From Macrotrachela quadricornifera (taxonomy: Eukaryota; Rotifera; Eurotatoria; Philodinida; Philodinidae): a DNA stretch of 64,000 nt. The notes under the pieces were generated by a model. It searched no databases and had not been told where the DNA came from. It saw only the letters and a program-made list of their open reading frames with translations. The stretch is taken from positions 210,931 to 274,930 of the forward strand of contig JAJEKB010020725.1 of assembly GCA_022393335.1 (NCBI GenBank). Direction: 5' to 3'. A program made the translations under genes and the position numbers. Positions 56,884 through 64,000 of the stretch are shown here, one piece after another; position 1 is the stretch's first letter; the number at the start of each line of letters is the position of its first letter.

Positions 56884-57890
56884 TTAAGTTTTCGGAATGA
56901 TTGGAACAATACTTCGTGGATTCCTTTTGCAGACGATCAATGCTAGAAGTTTTTGTTTTAGATTTGGCAGTGTTAGAAGAACGGCATAGGTTACAACCAT
57001 TGATGGAATATCTGCCATTGGGTTAAAGTACGTACCGACGATATCGTTGGCCCATTTATTCGCTCCAATTTGCTGTACAAGATGAACAAAAGTTGATGGC
57101 ATATCAAAGATTAGATAAGTGTCACTAACTAGAATGTATTGTATGATTAGTCTTCGATATTTTTTCCATCCTCGTGTTTGTTGTAAGCGACGTTTCTGTA
57201 TAATCACACGAAGAAGAAGGATACCATCGAGTAAGGCAATAAAGAGGACTGGAGCGAAATCATGAACAACCGTTATATATGTACGAATTGTGTTGCTAAT
57301 CCATCTACGATAACAAGGACCACCACATCCAAAACTCGTCATGATATACGTATTTGTACAAGGATAAAGAAAGATCATATAAAAATAGAAAACGAGTGGA
57401 TAAAAAGAAAACAGAACCAATGGAATATAATGAAATAAGAGACATCCACGTCGTGTGGAAATTAGAAATGAATAAAAGATAAGAATGTGTCTTTCAATAG
57501 ATATCCAAGTCATTATGAAAAGTGCAGCATAATAAATTCCAAAGCCCACGAATTGAAAAATGAGACAAAATGCTGGAGTGAACGGAATAACTATACCTCG
57601 CACGTTGAAATCCATTCCTGGCATCAGACCTAATGTTAAATAAACAAAATTGAAGGACAGCATGACAATAATAGCATGATTATGAACAAGTTTCCGATCA
57701 CTTTCCTTATATAAAAGATGAAAAAATACAAATAAATAACATGGAATCCAGACAACTTCGCCAAACACATACAATGCCAATTTAATTTGTGTCCAATTGG
57801 GGGGACATAAATATCTTTGGCCATAATAATGCTCATCTTTCCTTAACTGCTTGTTTTTCTCTAAAACATCAATCTTAAAAGTTACCTGAT
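56884..57890 (-). CDS. Rhodopsin-like GPCR, rotifer-expanded type
   Basis: Seven-helix receptor, 298 codons from the first Met used (57780), but the same frame is open upstream to about 57890 and includes CPPNWTQIKLALYVFGEV. The true start is therefore probably in that part or in an upstream exon. Helices: VWIPCYLFVFFHLLY, IIVMLSFNFVYLTLGL, FGIYYAALFIMTWISIERHI, YIPLVLFSFYPLVFYFYMIF, FAPVLFIALLDGILLLRVII, then two more. WISIERHILIFY at the end of helix 3 takes the place of DRY. CGGPCYRRW in loop 2 may supply the disulphide. The tail is short and basic. Ligand unknown. No lesion seen. Confidence 0.7.
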
Positions 57891-58959
57891 AAGAATGTCA
57901 TTAGCAAATAAAAGTTCTTGTCTCTTTAATAAACTAACACACACACACACACACACGAACAAACAACTCATTTTTTTGAATTTGATAGAATATAATTATG
58001 ACAAGGCATTCTTGCAGAAAAACAAAGATTCATCGCTCATTTCAGCTGCTATCTGATAAAAATCTATGTTTTTCAATGAAATATTTTTCTCGTTTCCTAT
58101 CACAATGTTAATTAAAACAAGCAATGGATGGAATTAAAACACAATTTCCATAATATTTCCGAGGAGATTTTGACATCAGTATAACGGTTGATGAGTATCA
58201 CACAAAGCACATCATTTTTCTCCACTTCGCACATGTCTCTTGTAATTTGTATCTAATAATATATATTTTAATGACATTGCTTTACACAGAATATAGATCA
58301 AACCCATCCGGGTACAAGTAATCCGGTCACATCAAAGAATAATAATTGATTTAATACCGATAGAATGCTCACGAAGCATCACCGAAATTTTTCATTTTTT
58401 CAATTCAAAGAAATCTTCTCGGAAGCTCAATTTGGATCTTTTCTTTGTTTTGAATTTAATTCATCAATTGAATATAATTGTTTCGGTTCGTCTAATTCGA
58501 AGGTATTTCATTAAGGATATCTTCGAAATCATTCGGATTGCGTTTTTTAATATTTGATATAATTAAAAATTCCTGTAGCAAAAAGAGATTAATCTTAGGA
58601 TAATTAAGTGTATGAAAACAATCAACATTTGCACTTTTAATAAATCTAAAGGCAATTTTATATAGAAAAGTGCTTTTTATCCACTCATTTAAAATTTTCT
58701 CTTTATAACAATATCTCACGGTTATGAGAAAATGATGTTATAAATATAAGGAAACTAAAGGCTATAGAACAAGCTCTAAGAAGTAATAGGTATAGTAACC
58801 GTGTGAAAATCTCATATTTGATATTTGTGTCCTTAAAAGAAAGAATATTTAGAAGTGAAATATTCTCATACGCATTAACTTTTTTTTAATCGAGAAATTC
58901 TACATTTTTCTAGAAATTTACATCAGTAGTAATACTTTATCATTGGTATTAACATTAAA
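57891..58959. other. Intergenic with a CA microsatellite
   Basis: ACACACACACACACACAC near 57937-57955. A 75-codon minus-strand frame at 58492-58719 (FRFIKSANVDCFHTLNYPKI) looks partly protein-like but is not recognised. Otherwise non-coding. Confidence 0.45.
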
Positions 58960-59945
58960 ATGTTCTCATCAACTTTGACAGATATTGCAAGACAACTTAC
59001 TCTTTATGGATTTCCAATCCTTTTGATTTTGGGAAATATTGGTGATATATTCGTTGTCATACTTTTTAGTCGACAACGTCAAAATGCATGTTCACTTTAT
59101 TTAATAACTTCGGCTATAATGCATGACATTTATTTAACTACAAACAGTATTTTTCAAATATTTTCTTTTGATTATACTGATGGTACAATACATGCATTAA
59201 TTTTGTGTAAAATACGCTATTATTTACCAAGCTTTGCTGTACAAGTAGCTAGAACAATGTTTATCTTAGCATGTATTGATCGCTTTCTAATTACAAATTA
59301 TCGTCGTAGCTTTCGAGCAATTAGTACACTTAAGCGAGCAAAATGTCTTATCATTCTTACCATTATATTTTGGGCATTATTTGCTAGCCATATTTTCATC
59401 ATGACAACAATTAGTGATGGATGATGTGGTACATTTGATACTTATTCAACGGTTTACACTTTTTATGTAATAATATTTGTTGGTTTAATTCCACCTCCCA
59501 TAATGAGTATCTTTGGTTATTTAACTTATCGTAATCTAAGACATAGACAGATTCGTGTTCAACCAGCTAAAAATAATGTAATTCAACGACGAGATCGAGA
59601 TTTATTAATTCTTGTTATTTCTGAAATCTTTATTTATGTTCTTACAACAATTTTATATCCTTTAATCTACTTAGAAATGATGATTAGTCGATATATTCTA
59701 CCAAATAAAATGTTCTATATTCACAAATTGAAAATTTTATAGTTCTTATTATGTTATTATTGTTACTTATGAATAGTGCTGCACCTTTTTATATCTATTT
59801 GATTTCATCGAAAACATTTCGTCGAGATTTTAAACAATTAATGATGCAGATTTATTGAAAATTAACAATGAAAACACTTGCTCGGGTTGTTCCTGAATCA
59901 AATCAATTATCAGTACAAAGAAATACTCGCTTCATGATCAAATGA
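58960..59945 (+). pseudogene. Rhodopsin-like GPCR, broken
   Basis: Seven-helix receptor of the small bdelloid class: FPILLILGNIGDIFVVILF (helix 1, with GN), LYLITSAIMHDIYLTTNSIF (helix 2), ARTMFILACIDRFLI (helix 3; DRF for DRY), then helices 4-7. Breaks: TGA at 59422-59424 (CGA expected), a frame change near 59735 before LIMLLLLLMNSAAPFYIYL, and TGA near 59857 after MMQIY. The C-terminal tail ends RNTRFMIK at 59943-59945. Opposite strand and different subtype from the neighbour at 56884. Confidence 0.78.
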
Positions 59946-60779
59946 CTTCTTCATGAGTTGAAAATCCTAAACGAACATCCGTTTATCTGTCACTATTAAA
60001 GGGTATGGTATAAGTTCTGATCCCTTCGTATTTTGTCTATAACTTTTTTTTCGATTTAACCGTTTGATCTGATTGTTTTTGCAAAAGATGCGCCATAAAG
60101 TTCTCTACAAAACTTGATGAAAAGTGTTTCTGTAAAAGTTCAAGAGAAAAATTTAACAAAGAATATGCAATGCGTAGAAAACGTCCAACTTTTTAAGTTA
60201 GATTCATTTACAATCTTCATAGCGTTTCAAGCAACTCGGAAGAAAACGAAATAACAGTAAAAATGTTTTCGAGCACGTTGGGTGCGCTCTTTCGCATCAT
60301 GTGTTTCAAAATTCATTCAAGTCGGAACGGTTATTGAAAAATCTAACATTCCTAATTCATTCTAAAACGAGTAGAACTTGCTATTTTTCGCCAGCCTTTT
60401 TTACAAAAAAATAATTAGATGAGCTTTGAATAAGTTTTCGTCGCTGAATCTGACACAGGAATAGCTTTTCCTCAAAACAAAAAAGTCCGAGCTCAGAAAC
60501 TGCCATTCTGACTTAATTAGGCGACGTTTTCCATGAAGTCCGAAAACTACCGATTCGAACAGGTAAATTATCAAAAGCTTCGACTAGAACAAAATCAGTG
60601 CAGTTGTATAGGTTTATTTAGCATTTGTTCACTTAATACTACCTTACAGATAGAGCTTTTCAAGCGCTATAAAATGTATACATTCTCTTTTTCTTATCTC
60701 ACCCAGCTAAATGAAAGTAGTTGTACAAATTGGCTTTTCAGCCTGAGAAGCTGATCCTTTTCTAAGCGTTGCATATTCT
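59946..60779. other. Intergenic, nothing recognised
   Basis: No gene or clear repeat; ends at the hAT terminus. Confidence 0.4.
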
Positions 60780-61010
60780 TAGGCATGCACCGAACCCGAA
60801 CTTCAGTTCGGGTTCGGGACCGAACGGTTCGGGTTCGGGTTCGGGTTCGGGTTCGGTTTCTGAGTTCGGGTTCGCGTTCGGGTTCGGTGATAAGAGTTCG
60901 GGATCGGGTTCGGGTTCGGTCTTAGGATTCGGGTTCGGGTTCGGGTTCGGGTTCGGGACCGAACAGTTCGGGTTCGGTATCGAACAGTTCGGGTTCGGGA
61001 GTAGATGATT
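60780..61010. repeat. Left terminus and subterminal GGTTCGGG repeats of a hAT element
   Basis: TAGGCATGCACCGAACCCG resembles hAT terminal repeats. About 220 bp of GGGTTC units follow, with inverted CCGAAC copies interspersed. An 79-codon Gly/Ser/Phe frame here is a by-product of the repeat. Such subterminal arrays are typical transposase-binding regions. The right end of the element lies outside the window, so boundaries are not proven. Confidence 0.65.
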
Positions 61011-61165
61011 CGAGTTTATATTTTTATACTAAAATGTCGAGCTATTGGCTATTCATCAAAAAATAATTAGTACTTTTGTATAAAATTTTGATGCAAGGCA
61101 TCAATATTGTTCAAAACAAGAAAGAACAGCAAATGTTTCTAAATTTGGAATAATTTTGAGTGTTT

Positions 61166-63758
61166 TTATTTATCTTCATTGGACAGTTTGTCCTTGAGAA
61201 ATACGGAATAACTGAGATTATCAGAAGAAAGTCGAGCACGTTGTTTACGTCCATAGTAAGCGGATATACTAAATGCAGATTCAGATTTAGTACTGGTACC
61301 AGGAGAAGCCAAATATTTTTGAGCTAACGGTGCTAAATTTGGTAATAAAAGCTTGTGCTGTTTCCAAAACAAAAGTGGATCATATTTATCGAATGACATC
61401 GACACAAATTGAGCAACTAATCTTTTGTATGTCTTGAACTCTTCATTCAATTGTTTAGTTAAAGTTGTAGATTGTTTTTTATTATCTTGAATATCTTCGC
61501 CATCCAATGAATCAATAAAATAACCGATTAAGGATTTTTTCGTTTTTTTTTCTTTTCTGGACGAAGTATTAGCAGCATTTGAAGCAGTGTATGAATTTGT
61601 TGTTGTTGATGATTGTATTGAAGTATTTGATGATTGATGACGAAGTTTCTGTTTTATTTCATTTTCTATGGAGTTCATTTCTCCATGTGACATAATTGAC
61701 ATTCCATAAGGATCAAAATATCCATAAAACTAGAATTAGTAAAAAGAAATTGTTTTTATGAAGAACGATTCATTATTGTAATCACCAACTTACTTGAATA
61801 GTTTTTGTTTCTGATGGATCTTTTACATCATAATAGTTAATTTTATTTAATAAACATTTCTTCATATTAACTAATAAAGGATCATCTGTTAAACGAATAA
61901 CGGAAAGAAATTCTTTATTAATCCGACGTAATACATAAAACGCAACGCCGACTGTAGGATATTCTGCACCACTAAGTGCTTTGGTTGCTCTGTAAAAAGG
62001 CTTGAGCACTTTTATCAACAACTCGATAGTATGCCAGCAATCACTGGTAAATTCATAAGAAGTTAAATTCTGTTGTTGTATCTTCGTTAAGTTTAAATTC
62101 ATCTTATTTTGTAATAATTCATTTATCAAAATTCGATGCATCTCTAATGTTTTCACCATCTTGAACATGGAATTCCAACGAGTGGGTACATCAAGAATTA
62201 ACGATCGTTTGATTTGATTATCTTGATTATTATTTTGATTGTACTTTTCTTTTATTTGTTTTAAAAATGTAGATAAAATCGAACAATTTTTTATCATACC
62301 GATTAATTTTCGACTTTCTATAATGACAAAATAGACAAAAAACATTCAATTAAATACTTAAAAAAAGACAAAAAAATCCCTATAGGATGATACGAAATAA
62401 ACACTAACTTTCAATGACTAATTCAATTCATGGATCTGGTTTTTCCGATGATGAATCATGATCTTCACTTGAATCAGAATTAATTCCGATTTGAAAATTA
62501 TCTTGACATGTTTCCAATGGATTTTCACCTTCTGATTCACTATCAGTCGAACTAAAATCATCGTCATCATCATCTGAGATATTTGCTTGTGTATCATATG
62601 AATCAACATCATCATGTTGTTGATTATCCTAAAGAACGAGAAGAGAACAAATATCGCATGTGAAAGAACACAGTATGCTTACAACTTCTTGACTTCCATT
62701 TTGAGATCCAGAATAATTACTTCCATAATCATCACCATCATCTTGATCATTATTTGTTTCATCAATACCGATAATATTGATCTTTTTTATTGATTGACTT
62801 AATCGTTCTTCAGGATCAATAGAACTGTCATTGGTAGTTTTTTTCTTTTTTTTCTTATCGGGCCAAAGGCCTAAACCATTGCATATTATTAAATGAAGTA
62901 GATGAGCCTGACATCGAATACGAGAAATATCATTTCGTGTTAAATAATCAAACATTTTAATCATGTTTGGTGCTGCATCACATGTTATACTAGTCACTTT
63001 GTCGAATAAATTCAACTCGACTAGTTGCTTTTCAATTTCAATACCAATCAATTCTGAATAATGTCTTGTTTGAAAAGAAGAAAAACGTAATATCGTGGAA
63101 TATAAATCGAATTCATCAGTTAGAAAATGACCGGTTAATACAAGATAAGATATTCCTTTAGGATCTGACCAGAAGTCAGTGCTGATCGATATGAAATTTA
63201 ATTTTGATAAATTATCAATCATTGAGCTAACATGTTTAGTATGAAGACGTTTTAATTTTTTTGGTATTGAATTACGATGAGGAGGAGTGTAATCTATGAA
63301 AGAAATAAACGAGTATATCAGACATGAAACACACTGATGAATATTTCCTCACTAGGTAATGCCAATTGCATAAATGTTTTCAAACCAGATTTAGAAAAAT
63401 CTCCAAAACTTCGTCCATCTTCTATAATTGCTGCAACAACAGCATCATCAAGTTGATTTTTTAACTGTCCGGAAATTTTCTTCGTAGCTGAACGATTTAC
63501 AAGCGTTTCTTTAGCTTTAAATTCTGTTATTTGATGAACGTGTTGTAAATGACGGATTAAAGTAGAAGTAGAATGAAGTGGTGTAGATAAAACCGTTGTA
63601 CAGTTATTAACCAAACATCTAGCCTTTAATTGTTGATTAGAACTAATTCTTTCAAAATAATTCCACACACGTGATTGTTTTGGATTTACAGTCTGTTGTT
63701 TTGTTGTTGTCGAGATTGTCGTATGATTGTTGTTTGTAGAATTATCCATCTGAAACAA
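61166..63758 (-). pseudogene. hAT transposase with BED finger, one stop codon
   Basis: Exons 63758-63353, 63293-62683, 62628-62409, 62317-61794 and 61729-61166, with GT-AG introns at 63294-63352, 62629-62682, 62318-62408 and 61730-61793. The N-terminal BED zinc finger is WNYFER, then CLVNNC and HLQHVH. Then come STDFWSDPKGISYLVLTGHF and VTSITCDAAPNM (catalytic Asp), RIRCQAHLLHL (Cys/His of hAT), an acidic stretch and LDVPTRWNSMFKMV. The dimerisation region is LLFWKQHKLLLPNLAPLAQKYL with STKSESAFS. One TGA at 62428-62430 replaces the expected TGG in PDPWIEL. All else is in frame, so the gene is nearly intact. Confidence 0.85.
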
Positions 63759-64000
63759 AGCAAATTAGAATTATTAACAGATTGCATGAGTTGATTGTAA
63801 TTACCTACGTTGTTTTCAAATGTTCAAGGGTAAATGACGATTTTAAATCTTCAACAATTGTTCAGAGAAAATGTTGGTGGACGATTACACGATGATGATG
63901 ATGTTGATGATGAAGAAAAAAAAGAAGACAAGTATGTTGATAAATAGTTAACAACAAGACGATGTTGTTGATTATGAAGGAAAAATACAAGACGATGTTG
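63759..64000. other. Upstream region of the hAT transposase gene
   Basis: Contains GATGATGATGATGTTGATGA and AAGACGATGTTG repeats; no gene seen before the window ends. Confidence 0.4.

Noticed and set aside
60769..61008. 79-codon Gly/Ser/Phe-rich frame
   Set aside because: Pure translation of a GGGTTC repeat at a hAT terminus; not a gene.
1..64000. Telomeric repeats, expected near Athena-type elements
   Set aside because: No tandem TGTGGG-type array was seen, so a telomeric position is not supported by this window.

Overview
The window looks like bdelloid rotifer nuclear DNA (Rotaria/Adineta-like; inference). The grounds are: A+T-rich sequence; very short GT-AG introns (about 48-107 bp); genes from families that I know as expanded in bdelloids (FG-GAP/VCBS repeat proteins, pentapeptide-repeat membrane proteins, many small rhodopsin-like GPCRs, NRF/acyltransferase-3 proteins, beta-lactamase-like serine hydrolases); Penelope-like retroelements of the endonuclease-lacking Athena type; two likely horizontally acquired genes; and very dense, mostly decayed transposons. 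No bacterial operon structure is present.

Layout. 0-7.5 kb: a five-exon MULE-type transposase gene (minus), a hammerhead ribozyme beside a 10-N gap, a CGG-rich MITE, then two halves of Penelope-like elements pointing away from each other across a spacer with three perfect hairpins. 7.5-13 kb: an FG-GAP repeat gene (minus) broken by a stop. 14-21 kb: a TIR MITE, an imperfect palindrome and two back-to-back mariner/Tc1-like elements. 21-22.2 kb: a decayed bdelloid-type ORF followed by a second hammerhead ribozyme. 24.2-25.2 kb: an intronless, G+C-richer gene of a fungal-type family (DUF3632-like). 26.7-29 kb: an NRF-6-like acyltransferase. 29-33.5 kb: a piggyBac copy and a DD34D mariner inserted in a surface-protein fragment. 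34.7-41 kb: a pentapeptide-repeat pseudogene and a beta-lactamase-like gene split by two TA-targeted elements. 41.7-42.5 kb: an intact transglutaminase-like gene. 43-45 kb: a foldback element.

45-54.3 kb is the most unusual part. A TNP2/CACTA-like transposase gene and a BEN-like gene lie in the same orientation. Around and inside them are palindromic or tandem sequences built from an ACCGCGGT core: a 61-bp satellite downstream, two introns consisting almost wholly of palindromes, an array between the genes and a palindromic MITE upstream. Several of these share a terminus of the form CCCACGAAAAAAAATTTTGG. I suggest that the two proteins and these repeats form one transposition system; this is inference.

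53-64 kb: a tandem array with splice-site-like borders, a GGAAT-rich MITE, a second FG-GAP pseudogene, an apparently intact GPCR, a broken GPCR, and a hAT element. The hAT element has a left terminus rich in GGTTCGGG repeats and a multi-exon BED/hAT transposase that runs towards the window end.

The probable functional genes are the transglutaminase-like gene, the DUF3632-like gene, the BEN-like gene, the minus-strand GPCR, and perhaps the NRF gene (one apparent base missing in a T run). Most other coding sequence is transposon-derived or pseudogenised, often by a single stop codon. Family names come from recognition of motifs and memory of the families; no database was searched.
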